NCBI GenBank assembly: GCA_038231495.1
Contig: JBBRLG010000002.1
Span: forward strand, 1 to 41,359
Direction of reading: 5' to 3'
From: JBBRLG01 sp038231495
GTDB lineage: Bacteria > Planctomycetota > Planctomycetia > Gemmatales > Gemmataceae
DNA: 41,359 bases
Below, one piece after another: positions 16,457 through 25,242 of this stretch (positions within the stretch are counted from its first letter, which is position 1; each line of letters begins with the position of its first letter). Position numbers and translations under genes: made by a program. The notes below the pieces were generated by a model. The model was not told where the DNA came from. It worked only from the letters and a program-made list of their open reading frames with translations, and made no database searches.

Positions 16457-16978
16457 ATGAGTGTCAGTTGCACCCTGCGTTTGACGCACGGTTATGTAAA
16501 CGCGACGGCAGCCGAAGTAGAACTGACGGACAACGGTGACAAAGAGGAGGTCCTTATTCTGGCCATGAAGAAATTGACCGCCGCCAAGTGTGTCTACACG
16601 ATCTTGCATCCTGATCGGCTTGCGGAAGCGGCAACTCTGCGCGGCCCATCGACATTCGCGATCAAACAGCGGTGGGTTACCGGCTGCGCGTTATTTCAAG
16701 CCGCCGAGGCTGCTGGCGAAGCATTGGCAATCTTGTTTGGTGATGCCACCGACTGTAGTCGGCTAATTTATTGGGGACTACTTCAGGGAGTCAATGTCAG
16801 CGACGAAGACACTCACTACACGGCCTTTCCGATCCGTGCGTTTCGGGCGCAGCATAGACCACAGGAACTGGTCCTTGGCAACTCTGGCGAAAATATTGCA
16901 GATGGATTTATCCGAGCCTACGCCTTGTGTCGAACTCCCGACTTCCTCCGCAACGAAGTCCGGAGAGCCAAAGCGTAG
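16457..16978 (+). CDS. Hypothetical protein
   Basis: This 173-residue protein starts MSVSCTLRLTHGYVNATAAEVEL with AAGGGG upstream. It has a beta-rich start, then helices (FQAAEAAGEALAILFGD), and no signal peptide or membrane span. The family is unknown. It lies 27 bp after the previous small gene and is probably in the same transcript. Confidence 0.5.
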   Translation: MSVSCTLRLTHGYVNATAAEVELTDNGDKEEVLILAMKKLTAAKCVYTILHPDRLAEAATLRGPSTFAIKQRWVTGCALFQAAEAAGEALAILFGDATDCSRLIYWGLLQGVNVSDEDTHYTAFPIRAFRAQHRPQELVLGNSGENIADGFIRAYALCRTPDFLRNEVRRAKA

Positions 16979-17047
16979 TAGTCAGCCGGCCTTCCATCTC
17001 ACTATCTTGAAGGCGTACGCTCTTACTCCGCGCGAAAGGAGCCTCGC

Positions 17048-18364
17048 ATGCGTCGTCTCGTTCCCCTGGCCGCCGTGCTCGTCTTTACCCTGGCCGTCAC
17101 TGCCGCCGAGCCGAACTGGCCCGCATTCCGTGGCGGTGCGCAGGGCGGCGTCGCCGCCGACAAGGCACTGCCCGACACCTGGGCCGCCGATAAGAACGTC
17201 GCCTGGCAGGTCGATCTGCCGGGCCGCGGCTGGTCGTCGCCGGTCGTCTGGGGCGACCGCATTTTTGTGACAACCGTGGAGACCGACGCCAAGCTGCCCG
17301 AACAGAAGAAGGGTCTGTACATCAACGACCTGAACGGCAAGCCGCAAACCGGCGAACACCGCTGGCTAGTCTACTGCCTCGACTGGACCACCGGCAAAAC
17401 GCTCTGGAAGAAGGAGGCGTTCAAGGGTGAGCCGCTGTCGCCCGTTCACATCAAGAACACCTACGCTTCCGAGACGCCCGTGACCGACGGCGAGCGCGTC
17501 TACGCCTCTTTCGGCAACGTCGGCCTGGTTTGCTACGACCTGGACGGCAAGGAAGTCTGGTCGCAGAAGGTGTCGCCGCGCAAGACGCGCATGGGCTGGG
17601 GCACGGCGGCGTCGCCCGCGCTCCACGGCGACCGGCTCTACGTCGTCAACGACAATGAGGAGGAGTCGTACCTCGCCGCGCTGGACAAGAAGACCGGCAA
17701 GGAAATCTGGAAGGTGGCGCGCGACGAGAAAAGCAACTGGGCGACGCCGTTCGTCTGGAAGAACGCCCAGCGCACCGAGATCGTCACCGCCGGCAGCAAG
17801 CGCGTGCGCTCCTACGACCTCGACGGCAAGCTGCTGTGGGAACTCGGCGGCATGTCGATCAACGCGATCCCGACGCCGGTGGCCGGCCCCGAGCTGCTGT
17901 ACGTCACGTCCGGCTACGTCATGGACCCGACTCGCCCGTTATTCGCGATCCGCCCCGGCGCGGCGGGCGACATCAGCCTCAAAGATGGCGAAACCAGCAA
18001 CAAGTGGGTCGCGTGGTGTCAGAAGGTGGCGGGGCCGTACCACCCGTCGCCGCTGCTGTTCGGCGACCACGTCTACATCCTCTACGACCGCGGCATGTTG
18101 TCGTGTTTCGACGCGCTGACGGGCAAACCGGTCTACGAGAAGGAGCGGCTGGGGCCGGGCGCGTTCACCACGTCGCCATGGGCCGCGGACGGCAAGGTTT
18201 ACTGCCTGAGCGAAGACGGCGACACGGTGGTGGTGCAGGCGGGCAAGGAGTTCAAGGTTCTCGGCAAGAACAGCCTCGACGAAATGACGCTGGCGTCGCC
18301 GGCGGTGCTGCGCGGCAGCATTATTCTGCGGACGCAGTCGAAGCTGTATCGGATTGAGAAGTGA
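17048..18364 (+). CDS. Secreted PQQ-type beta-propeller protein
   Basis: The 438-residue protein starts with a signal peptide (MRRLVPLAAVLVFTLAVTAA), then NWPAFRGGAQGG, the usual opening of planctomycete PQQ-like propellers. Repeats of about 40 residues follow (LYVVNDNEEESYLAALDKKTGKEIW type; RVYASFGNVGLVCYDLDGKEVW type) through the whole chain, which would form 7-8 blades. Such proteins act as extracytoplasmic binding or quinoprotein-like modules; no dehydrogenase catalytic residues are evident. A good AAAGGAG site precedes the ATG. It ends 8 bp before a REP-like palindrome and converges on the anti-sigma gene. Confidence 0.85.
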   Translation: MRRLVPLAAVLVFTLAVTAAEPNWPAFRGGAQGGVAADKALPDTWAADKNVAWQVDLPGRGWSSPVVWGDRIFVTTVETDAKLPEQKKGLYINDLNGKPQTGEHRWLVYCLDWTTGKTLWKKEAFKGEPLSPVHIKNTYASETPVTDGERVYASFGNVGLVCYDLDGKEVWSQKVSPRKTRMGWGTAASPALHGDRLYVVNDNEEESYLAALDKKTGKEIWKVARDEKSNWATPFVWKNAQRTEIVTAGSKRVRSYDLDGKLLWELGGMSINAIPTPVAGPELLYVTSGYVMDPTRPLFAIRPGAAGDISLKDGETSNKWVAWCQKVAGPYHPSPLLFGDHVYILYDRGMLSCFDALTGKPVYEKERLGPGAFTTSPWAADGKVYCLSEDGDTVVVQAGKEFKVLGKNSLDEMTLASPAVLRGSIILRTQSKLYRIEK

Positions 18365-18372
18365 TTCGGATT

Positions 18373-18416
18373 GCCGCTTGCGGCTGAGCGCTCGGGTGCG
18401 CTCAGCCGCAAGCGGC
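18373..18416. repeat. REP-like palindrome between convergent genes
   Basis: Two perfect 18-bp arms (GCCGCTTGCGGCTGAGCG and complement) with an 8-nt loop lie between the stop codons of the propeller gene (18364) and the anti-sigma gene (18425). The position would suit a bidirectional transcription stop, although no T tract follows on either side. Confidence 0.85.
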
Positions 18417-18424
18417 GGCTTCGG

Positions 18425-19213
18425 TTATTCCGTCGCCAGCGCGTGCAGTTCCGCGGAGCTTTCGCGCGCCGCCAGCGCAATTATTTGCAACGGCTCCGCC
18501 GCCTTCGTCGCGCGCTTTGGCGCGGCCAGCAGCGTGAATTCACTCTCGGTCTGCCGCAACCGCTCTTCCAAGGCACTCAAAACAAGCTTGCGGTTGGCGT
18601 CCGCCGGCAAGTCGCGCACGTGTTGCCGCAACTCCTCGCCCACCAGCTGCCGGTAATACTTCGCCAGTTCCGCCATCTTCTCGCCGTCGGCGTCCTTCGC
18701 GGCTTGCGCCAGTTTGCGCACCTCGTCGCGCACCTCGTCGGCCACGCCCAGGACGGTTTCCGCCCGGTCGCGCGGCGTAAGTGCGGAATTCTGGCGCGAG
18801 GCGAGATGAATCCGGTAGACGCTGGCATGATCGACCTTGACCGGCTTGCCGGGGTTCAACACCCACAGGCCGATGGCGATACCGACCAGGCTCGCAGCCA
18901 GCGCGAAGGCGAACGCCAGCTTGCGCAGCCCGCGTTCCTTGACCGACGGCGTTGGCCGCATCAGCCTCACCACCGGGACCGTCTCGGCCGCCGGCAATTC
19001 GGCGGGCGTGTGCTGGATAAACTGGGCGACGAACGCCGCGCGAAGGGTGGACGGCGGCACCGCCAGCTGGGGAATGGCGCGCTCGATCTCGACCAGGCGC
19101 TCGTGGGTCGCGCGGCAGGCACTGCATTCGGCCAGGTGCCGTTGCACGTCGGCATCGACCCGGTCGGGCCGCTCGGCGGTGAACAGGCGGCTTTCCATCG
19201 TGGCACACTTCAT
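18425..19213 (-). CDS. Transmembrane zf-HC2 anti-sigma factor
   Basis: The 262-residue protein has an N-terminal zinc-binding anti-sigma domain with HLAECSAC (His26, Cys30, Cys33), one transmembrane helix around residues 98-120 (LAFAFALAASLVGIAIGLWV) and a periplasmic helical domain rich in charged residues. Its ATG overlaps the sigma factor stop as ATGA (19210-19213), so the two are translationally coupled. It should hold the ECF sigma factor at the membrane until a signal is sensed by the outer domain. Confidence 0.88.
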   Translation of the reverse strand: MKCATMESRLFTAERPDRVDADVQRHLAECSACRATHERLVEIERAIPQLAVPPSTLRAAFVAQFIQHTPAELPAAETVPVVRLMRPTPSVKERGLRKLAFAFALAASLVGIAIGLWVLNPGKPVKVDHASVYRIHLASRQNSALTPRDRAETVLGVADEVRDEVRKLAQAAKDADGEKMAELAKYYRQLVGEELRQHVRDLPADANRKLVLSALEERLRQTESEFTLLAAPKRATKAAEPLQIIALAARESSAELHALATE

Positions 19214-19782
19214 GACTGATCCCCTTCCCGTCGCGGCGTCAGCAGGGCGAGCAACTTCTGGCGGGCCTTGAACACCCGCCAGCGCGCCGTCTCTTCGGTG
19301 AGGTTTAACACCTTCGCAATCTCGCGGAACGACAGCCCTTCCTCCACGCGGAGCAAGAGCGCGGCCCGGAAGTCGGCCGGCAGCTTGACCAGGGCGTCCG
19401 CCAAACCCTGTTGCGTCTCGCGCAGCAACACTTCTTCGACCGGACCCTCGTGCGGCGACGGCAGGTCGTCGGGCAGGGGTTCACGCGTCCGGCTGCCGCG
19501 GTAGTGGTTGGCAAAGTTGTTGTGGCCGATGCGGAACAGCCAGCCGGCAAAGTTACTCTCGGCCCGAAAGCGCGTCAGGTTGGCAAAGGCTTTCAGGAAC
19601 GTCTCCTGGGTGAGGTCCTCGGCGGTGTGCTGGTTGCGGGCCAGGTGGTAGAGCCAGCGGTAGAGGCGGTCCCAGTATTGTTCGACGAGGCCAGCAAAGG
19701 CCGCACGGTCCCCCTGCTGGGCACGGCGAATGAGCGCGTGCTCTTCGGTACGAACGTCGTCGATCGGCTGGGATGTCGCCAC
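19210..19782 (-). CDS. ECF-family RNA polymerase sigma factor
   Basis: This 190-residue protein has sigma region 2 (YRWLYHLARNQHTAEDLTQETFLKAF) and region 4 with an HTH (LSFREIAKVLNLTEETARWRV). It starts at GTG 19780-19782 with GAGGA upstream. It is coupled to its membrane anti-sigma factor. The region in front of it (19783-20056) is dominated by a C/G-rich inverted repeat with potential quadruplexes, which may affect its promoter. Confidence 0.92.
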   Translation of the reverse strand: MATSQPIDDVRTEEHALIRRAQQGDRAAFAGLVEQYWDRLYRWLYHLARNQHTAEDLTQETFLKAFANLTRFRAESNFAGWLFRIGHNNFANHYRGSRTREPLPDDLPSPHEGPVEEVLLRETQQGLADALVKLPADFRAALLLRVEEGLSFREIAKVLNLTEETARWRVFKARQKLLALLTPRREGDQS

Positions 19783-19863
19783 GCACGGTCCTCATGCGCC
19801 CGGTGCTGTACCACTGTCCCCACCGTCTACTTTACCGCCGTCGGGCGCCCATCGCCAGCATTT

Positions 19864-20039
19864 GCCGCTTGCGGCTTTGGCAACCGTTCACTCCCCCCCT
19901 TGCGAAGGGGGGGTAGGGGGGGTGAAGCGGACGCCAAGACGAGTACGGCCGATCTTGACCCCCCTACCCCCCCTACCCCCCCTACCCCCCCTTCATAAGG
20001 GGGGGAGAAGTTATGCCAGTGAACGGTTGCCGGCTTTGC
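19864..20039. repeat. REP-core plus C/G-run inverted repeat with G-quadruplex potential
   Basis: It begins with the GCCGCTTGCGGC core (19864-19875). Perfect 14-bp arms (GGCAACCGTTCACT at 19879-19892; complement at 20018-20031) enclose two hairpins of seven C, TT, three bases, AA, seven G (19893-19913 and 19985-20005). Four C runs of 6-7 separated by TA lie at 19959-19991, giving four matching G runs on the minus strand. This is a strong candidate for a G-quadruplex or i-motif. It fills the gap between the divergent sigma factor and nitroreductase genes. Confidence 0.75.
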
Positions 20040-20056
20040 ACTCCCCTACACTGAAT

Positions 20057-21703
20057 ATGACACCCGCCGCCCGCATCCGTTGGCGAAAATCGAGGACCCG
20101 GCCCGTGGACGACGCCGTTCGGCAAACGCTCTCCTACCACCGGCGCACGAAGCACCACCCGCACCGTTACGCCCAATCGAGCGGCTTCCTCGACTGGGCA
20201 ACGCAGCCAAAACCGTTTCGCACCTTCGCCGGTGCCCCGGTCGTGGAACTGCCGTTGCTCGCCGACGCAATCCAGGCAAGCTACGCCGACCTTTACCGCC
20301 CTGGTGCCGTTATGCCGCGCCGCCTCGACGCCAACGCGGTGGCCGTGCTGTTCGAGTTGGCGCTGGGGCTGTCGGCGTGGAAGGAGTACAAGGATACGCG
20401 CTGGGCCTTGCGCTGCAACCCGTCGAGCGGCAACCTGCACCCGACGGAGGGTTATGCCGTGGTGCCGTCGCTGCCGGGCCTCGAAGCCGGCGTGTATCAC
20501 TACGTCAGCCGCGATCACAGCCTGGAACGCCGTTGCACCTTCGCCGGGAACCTGCCGTTAAACGGTTTGCTCGTCGGCCTCACGTCGATCCACTGGCGCG
20601 AGGCGTGGAAGTACGGCGAACGCGCCTTCCGCTACTGCCAGCACGACATCGGCCATGCGCTTGCCAGCGTCCGTTATGCCGCCGCGACGCTCGGCTGGTC
20701 GGCGCGGCTGCTGGATAATCCGTCGGACGACGAAGTGTCCGCCTGGTTGGGTCTGGACCAAGTGGATGCCTTCGCCAAGGTCAACAATCTGGACCGCGAA
20801 CATCCCGATTTACTGATGCTGGTCGGCCCGCCGCCGCTGCCAGCGGTACAGCCGTCGATGCCGTCGGCAAGCGTTTGGTCCGGCACGGCAAACGCGCTTA
20901 GTCCGAACCACGTCCACTGGGAAGTGATCGACACCGTGGCCGCGGCGACGCGCAAACCCAGGACCGACGCCGCACCCATTCCTACGCCGGAAGCGTTGCC
21001 GCCCCTGCCGAACGCTAGCAGTATCCCGGCGGCCACGCTCATCCGCCAGCGGCGCAGCGGCCTGGCGTTCGACGGCAAAACCGGCATCGACCGCGCTACG
21101 TTCTTCCGCATGCTCGACCACCTGTTGCCGCGCCCGGAAGTGCCGCCGTGGGACGCGCTGCCGTGGTCGCCGCACCTGCACGCCGGCATCTTCGTGCATC
21201 GCGTGCAGGGTTTGGCAGCGGGCCTCTATTTCCTGGAGCGTAACGCGACCGTCCACGACGCGCTGACGGCCGCGTGCCGCGACACCTTTGCCTGGCAGCG
21301 CGTGCCGGAAGCACCGGCGCATCTGCGTCTCTATCTGCTGGCGGAGGGTGACCTACGGCAAATTTCGCGCGCGGTGAGTTGTGACCAGGAGATCGCGGCG
21401 GACGGTGCTTTCAGTCTCGGCATGATCGCGGAGTTCGGCGACCGCATTCGCGAGCAAGGGCCGTGGTGGTATCGCCGGCTGTTCTGGGAGTCCGGCGTCC
21501 TGGGCCACGTCCTCTACCTGGAGGCGGAGGCGGCCGGTATGCGCTCGACTGGCATCGGTTGTTATTTCGATGACGTGTTTCACGATCTGCTCGGCCTGAC
21601 GGGCGACCGCTTTCAGGATTTGTATCACTTCACCGTCGGTATGCCCGTCGAGGATACGCGGCTGCGGACGGTGGCACCGTATGGCCATCTGGGCAGACGT
21701 TGA
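20057..21703 (+). CDS. SagB-type nitroreductase (two tandem domains)
   Basis: The protein has 548 residues from ATG 20057. The N-terminal half contains YHRRTKHHPHRYAQS, RCNPSSGNLHPTEGY and AFRYCQHDIGHALASV, a flavin-binding nitroreductase domain. The C-terminal half is a second, related domain with IRQRRSGLAFDGKTGID, FSLGMIAEFGDRI and YLEAEAAGMRSTGIGCYF. This double-domain layout is that of SagB-type dehydrogenases that oxidise azolines in peptide maturation, but no YcaO partner or precursor gene is seen nearby. The reaction and substrate are unknown. A GTG at 20104 is an alternative start. Confidence 0.85.
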   Translation: MTPAARIRWRKSRTRPVDDAVRQTLSYHRRTKHHPHRYAQSSGFLDWATQPKPFRTFAGAPVVELPLLADAIQASYADLYRPGAVMPRRLDANAVAVLFELALGLSAWKEYKDTRWALRCNPSSGNLHPTEGYAVVPSLPGLEAGVYHYVSRDHSLERRCTFAGNLPLNGLLVGLTSIHWREAWKYGERAFRYCQHDIGHALASVRYAAATLGWSARLLDNPSDDEVSAWLGLDQVDAFAKVNNLDREHPDLLMLVGPPPLPAVQPSMPSASVWSGTANALSPNHVHWEVIDTVAAATRKPRTDAAPIPTPEALPPLPNASSIPAATLIRQRRSGLAFDGKTGIDRATFFRMLDHLLPRPEVPPWDALPWSPHLHAGIFVHRVQGLAAGLYFLERNATVHDALTAACRDTFAWQRVPEAPAHLRLYLLAEGDLRQISRAVSCDQEIAADGAFSLGMIAEFGDRIREQGPWWYRRLFWESGVLGHVLYLEAEAAGMRSTGIGCYFDDVFHDLLGLTGDRFQDLYHFTVGMPVEDTRLRTVAPYGHLGRR

Positions 21704-21712
21704 TCGAGGGAG

Positions 21713-23152
21713 TTATTTAGGCTCGTCCGCCGGGGCTGGGGCGGGCGGGAGAGGGGACGGCGGCAATAGCATCACCGCCTTGCGGAATTCTTCGTCCGTG
21801 GAAAAGACTTCCAGGTCGTTATCTTGAGGATCTTTCCCCGGAAATTCAGACGCTGGGAGCAACATCTTCCGCAGAACTGGTACGATTATGGCGTCCGTGC
21901 GAACGGCTTCCCGAACGGCCCAAAGGGCTGCTTCCCGATAGTCGGCTTTGTCGAAACCCTTCGGCACTTTATCCGGGTGCTCTTGGAGCCAGCCGAATGC
22001 CTGGCCGTAGGCGGCGGCCAGGTTGGCGAAGATCTCAGTGCTGGGCACACTGCCTTTGTCTGTGACGTACTCCTGCCCGTACTTCAAGGCCGTCTGAAAC
22101 CCTTCCGGCGCGGTGGCGTAAAGGTAATAATACGTGAGGTTGATGTATACGCGCCGCTTCACCGAAGGATCCGGGTTGGCCGCCAGGAGCCGCAGAGCGA
22201 TGTCGAATTCTTCTCGGACTTTTTTGGTTGGGCTTTTGCCGGTCCCGGACGCGGCCTGCAATGCCGCAGCGTACCCCACGTGCAGGCGGGCGTTATCTCC
22301 GCCTTGGCACTGGGCGAGGGTTATCGCCTTCGCGTATCCTTTGACTGCTTCTTGTGGTTTGTTCGCTTCCAGTTGCGCGCGCGCCCAGGCCCACGCCTCC
22401 TGCACGGTGTTCAACGATTCCAGGGACACGCGTTGGATCTGTTCCGCCGCCGCATGGGCTGCGCCCGTTAACTTGAACCCGCCCTCGCCGTGGCCGATTG
22501 GGGCATCGGTTATGGATTTTACGGCGAGTGCGTTGAGGAGGTTCTGATCGGCCAGGGCGAGGGCGGGAGCCAGGAACAATCGCGTTCCCAGAAAGCCAAT
22601 AAAAAAACCTAGGATGGCATAAGCCAAGAGAAGGGAACCAGCCAGGACGCGACACGTCTCAACAGGGTCCCCGCTCGCTTTAGAGAAACCGAGGGCGACG
22701 TTTTCGGACAATTCGGCGAACGCTGCGCGCAGATTTTGCCATTCAACCAAACCGACGCCGACGATGATTTTCGTGAGCCAATTGGAGACCTCTTCAAGGT
22801 TCGTGTTCGGCTTTATCGCCGACGGGGTTCGGGCGGCTGACCCTGGGGGTGCCGGCCCGCCGGGTGTTAGGGTCGGCGAGGGCGAGGAGCCTTCACGCTG
22901 TTGAGTGAGGGGGATGCCGAAGAGAAAGCCGACGAAGCAACCCGCGGCAGCCGAAGCCGCGGCACACAAAACCGCGCCCCTACCGACGGAGAAGAAAACA
23001 AAGGGGAGAGGGAGAATGCAGAGGGCCAAAACGATAAAGACACCGACAATGTGTAGCGGTTCGGCGTTTTGCCGGTCTCTCTGCTGTAACCATTGCCAAA
23101 GACAGATGGCCCAAGTTGAGGAATCTTTCTTGTGCGTTTCATCTTTGGCCAT
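21713..23152 (-). CDS. Three-TM membrane protein with repeat-like helical tail
   Basis: The 479-residue protein has three hydrophobic segments, about residues 36-57, 62-83 and 168-193. Between them is NTNLEEVSNWLTKIIVGVGL, a motif that recurs in a three-helix membrane family associated with bacterial conflict and signalling systems (recalled as the YLATT group; unverified). The C-terminal half (AWARAQLEANKPQEAVKGYA; VYINLTYYYLYATAPEG; FANLAAAYGQAFGW) looks like TPR-type helical repeats. It stands alone, AT-richer than its neighbours. It converges on the nitroreductase gene with 9 bp between stops. The function is unknown. Confidence 0.6.
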   Translation of the reverse strand: MAKDETHKKDSSTWAICLWQWLQQRDRQNAEPLHIVGVFIVLALCILPLPFVFFSVGRGAVLCAAASAAAGCFVGFLFGIPLTQQREGSSPSPTLTPGGPAPPGSAARTPSAIKPNTNLEEVSNWLTKIIVGVGLVEWQNLRAAFAELSENVALGFSKASGDPVETCRVLAGSLLLAYAILGFFIGFLGTRLFLAPALALADQNLLNALAVKSITDAPIGHGEGGFKLTGAAHAAAEQIQRVSLESLNTVQEAWAWARAQLEANKPQEAVKGYAKAITLAQCQGGDNARLHVGYAAALQAASGTGKSPTKKVREEFDIALRLLAANPDPSVKRRVYINLTYYYLYATAPEGFQTALKYGQEYVTDKGSVPSTEIFANLAAAYGQAFGWLQEHPDKVPKGFDKADYREAALWAVREAVRTDAIIVPVLRKMLLPASEFPGKDPQDNDLEVFSTDEEFRKAVMLLPPSPLPPAPAPADEPK

Positions 23153-23499
23153 AGTTCAGACCTTGTAACACGGAGCAGATGGCTGTCGTCAAGATGCGTT
23201 TGGAGAATTCCGATTGCTGCTACGCGGATGCTTTCTTTGGCACCCGCGTGTGGCAGGACTGTGATTGCCATCCAAGTTTCCTCGGCAAACCTGCCACATT
23301 TTACACGCGCTTTATCCTTGAAACAAGAACTGCATCAAGTTTTTTTTGTTACCCCGTATTTGGCGAGCAGTAGATCGGGAACCCAGCCGCCTCCAACGTG
23401 AGACCCCGGTGGCCGATACAACAAAATCACGGAATACACGGAAAAAAGCCAGAAATGGAATTGCCTTTTCTTCAGTCTTTTTTCCGTGTATTCCGTGGT
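23153..23499. other. 347-bp intergenic region with a perfect inverted repeat
   Basis: No gene is supported. It is AT-richer than average and includes the inverted repeat 23428-23497 next to the radical SAM stop codon. The rest, upstream of the membrane protein gene, presumably carries its promoter. Confidence 0.5.
23428..23497. repeat. 21-bp perfect inverted repeat after radical SAM gene
   Basis: The arms CACGGAATACACGGAAAAAAG (given as 23428-23448, complement 23477-23497) flank a 28-nt loop. Read on the minus strand, the hairpin begins three bases after the stop codon of the radical SAM gene. It may serve as a terminator-like hairpin. The motif ACACGGAA is related in style to the larger repeat at 26217-26354. 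Confidence 0.8.
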
Positions 23500-24090
23500 T
23501 TACTTCTTGGGCCGCGTCCACAGTCCGACGGCTGGTCGCGCCGGGAAGCCATTTACCGTCAATTCCTGTCCTTTTAGTCGTATTTCCAGCGTGTTCGGCA
23601 GCCACCAGCACGGGTCGTCGGCCCGGTAGCGCTCCGTCAGGAAATGGATGCGCTGGTTCGCCGAGCCGATCCAGCGGCGGCGCGTTTCCGGTTGGTCGCG
23701 GTCGTAGGGGCTATCAACAAGGATGTCGGTCAGCGACAGCAATTCCGCAACGGCGGGGTGGGGCAATTGGCGTGCTTCCTCCAACGTGTAGCCGCTGAAG
23801 ACCATCACCGTCAGGCCGAGGTCGCGGACCGCCCGTGCCAGGGCAGCGCCGGCGACCGCGTGGGCCAGCGGCTCGCCGCCGAGCAGGGTAATGCCTTCGA
23901 CGCCACTGGCTCGGATTTGTTCGATCAGCGCTGGGAGTTCCACCTTGCAGCCGCCCTCGAACGGTAGCATCTCCGGGTTGCAGCAGCCCGGACAGCGCAG
24001 CGGGCAGCCCTGGAACCACAGCGCGAACCGTTTGCCCGGACCTTCGGCCTCGGTACAGGCGACCGTTTGCGCGATTTGTAAATTCATCAT
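23500..24090 (-). CDS. Radical SAM activating-enzyme-like protein (NrdG-like)
   Basis: This 196-residue protein has the 4Fe-4S ligand motif CPLRCPGC (Cys29, Cys33, Cys36) following ALWFQG, and a SAM-binding TLLGGEPL. This is the compact layout of anaerobic ribonucleotide reductase activases and related single-domain activating enzymes. No NrdD or other glycyl radical enzyme is in the window, so the partner is unknown. The C-terminal ~40 residues (RLKGQELTVNGFPA) form a small beta extension. It lies next to rtcA on the same strand, separated by a REP-like palindrome. Confidence 0.8.
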   Translation of the reverse strand: MMNLQIAQTVACTEAEGPGKRFALWFQGCPLRCPGCCNPEMLPFEGGCKVELPALIEQIRASGVEGITLLGGEPLAHAVAGAALARAVRDLGLTVMVFSGYTLEEARQLPHPAVAELLSLTDILVDSPYDRDQPETRRRWIGSANQRIHFLTERYRADDPCWWLPNTLEIRLKGQELTVNGFPARPAVGLWTRPKK

Positions 24091-24102
24091 CCTGTCCTAT
24101 TT

Positions 24103-24136
24103 GCCGCTTGCGGCTGAGCGCTCAGCCGCAAGCGGC
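24103..24136. repeat. REP-like 34-nt perfect palindrome between rtcA and the radical SAM gene
   Basis: The palindrome is GCCGCTTGCGGCTGAG, CG, and the complement. Its last C is the first base of the rtcA TAG stop read on the minus strand, as at the portal gene. It starts 13 bp before the radical SAM start. Confidence 0.85.
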
Positions 24137-25170
24137 TATTCAATCCGGACCACGCCCGGACTACCCTCTTCTCCCTCACACTCAATCTTACGGTCCAGGA
24201 AGTGTCCGATCACATCAATGTTCGTCGTCAAGTGCCGGGTCACTTCGGCCACGCGGTATTCCGACGGTCCCGCCGCCAGCGCCAGCGGCAACACCAACTG
24301 GTCCGCGCTATGGGCATCCACCAGGTTGGGCGACCCGGCCAGGTACGCGAGCACAGCATCGACGGCGTCGTCGGCGACGCGCTCCGCCGGTTTGCCGCGC
24401 TCGCCGATTGCGAAAAAGAACGTTGGCGCCGGCGTCGTGTTTAGCTCGATACCGACCACCGTGCCGGGACCGCCCTCCCACGTTTGTTCTTCCAATTCGA
24501 CGGCGATGCCCTGTTGTTCCAACCGGAAGCGGGCGCGCCGGGCCTGGCGTTTGGCGATCGACTCCGGCAAACCTGCCACCGCGCTGAAACCCGTCGCTTG
24601 CAGTTCGCCGTGCTCCCGCAGCGTGAGGTTGCGCACACCGGCACAGGGTTGGATGAGTGCCCGCACCTCGCCGCCGCCGCGCGGGTAGAAGCCGGGACGC
24701 TTCATTTCCAGGCCGATGGTCAGGCCGCACGCCTTTAGATAATGCCGCCAGGTGGTTTCGAGGAAGTGGAAGCACGGCGACGCCTTGACGTGGGTGCCGC
24801 CGATCAACGTGATTTCACTCGTCGCGCCGCTGGCGAGGGCCAGCGGCAGGTAGATGGAATGCAGCACCAGGCCGACCGCGCCGGCGGTGCCGATGTCGAA
24901 GCGGTAGGTGCCGGGCGTCACCGGCCCCGGCTCGAATACGAGGTCGGTGCTGCCGCGCGCCGCGCCGCGCGTCTGCGCCTTGCCGACAGTGCCGGCAGCG
25001 CGGACGCTCATCAGGTGTTGCGGTTGCAACCCCGGTTTCGCACGGCCGGCGCGGACGTTGCGCAGGTGGAAGGGCCGCCCGGTCAACAGCGACAGCGCCA
25101 GGCTGCTGCGCAGGATCTGGCCGCCGCCCTCGCCCATCGCCCCGTCCAGTTCGATCGTGGTACTCTCCAT
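24136..25170 (-). CDS. rtcA: RNA 3'-terminal phosphate cyclase
   Basis: The 344-residue enzyme converts RNA 3'-phosphate to a 2',3'-cyclic phosphate using ATP. Family signatures visible are GAMGEGGGQILRSSLAL near the N-terminus, FRNVRAGR-type stretch (FHLRNVRAGRAKPGLQPQH), YPRGGGEV, and AHSADQLVLPLALA with the nucleotidylated His near residue 286. The length is normal. The RNA ligase RtcB and the regulator RtcR are not present nearby. The start at 25168-25170 (MESTTIELDGA) is preferred over a longer frame to 25206. Confidence 0.93.
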   Translation of the reverse strand: MESTTIELDGAMGEGGGQILRSSLALSLLTGRPFHLRNVRAGRAKPGLQPQHLMSVRAAGTVGKAQTRGAARGSTDLVFEPGPVTPGTYRFDIGTAGAVGLVLHSIYLPLALASGATSEITLIGGTHVKASPCFHFLETTWRHYLKACGLTIGLEMKRPGFYPRGGGEVRALIQPCAGVRNLTLREHGELQATGFSAVAGLPESIAKRQARRARFRLEQQGIAVELEEQTWEGGPGTVVGIELNTTPAPTFFFAIGERGKPAERVADDAVDAVLAYLAGSPNLVDAHSADQLVLPLALAAGPSEYRVAEVTRHLTTNIDVIGHFLDRKIECEGEEGSPGVVRIE

Positions 25171-25242
25171 GCCTACCAGGAGAGCACAACGTCGGGCGAA
25201 GTTCACGCGCGAAATGCGGACGGCATTTTTGACACGACGCAG

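Noticed and set aside
18373..18416. Standard rho-independent terminator
   Set aside because: There is a strong stem but no T tract on either strand, so it is listed as a repeat.
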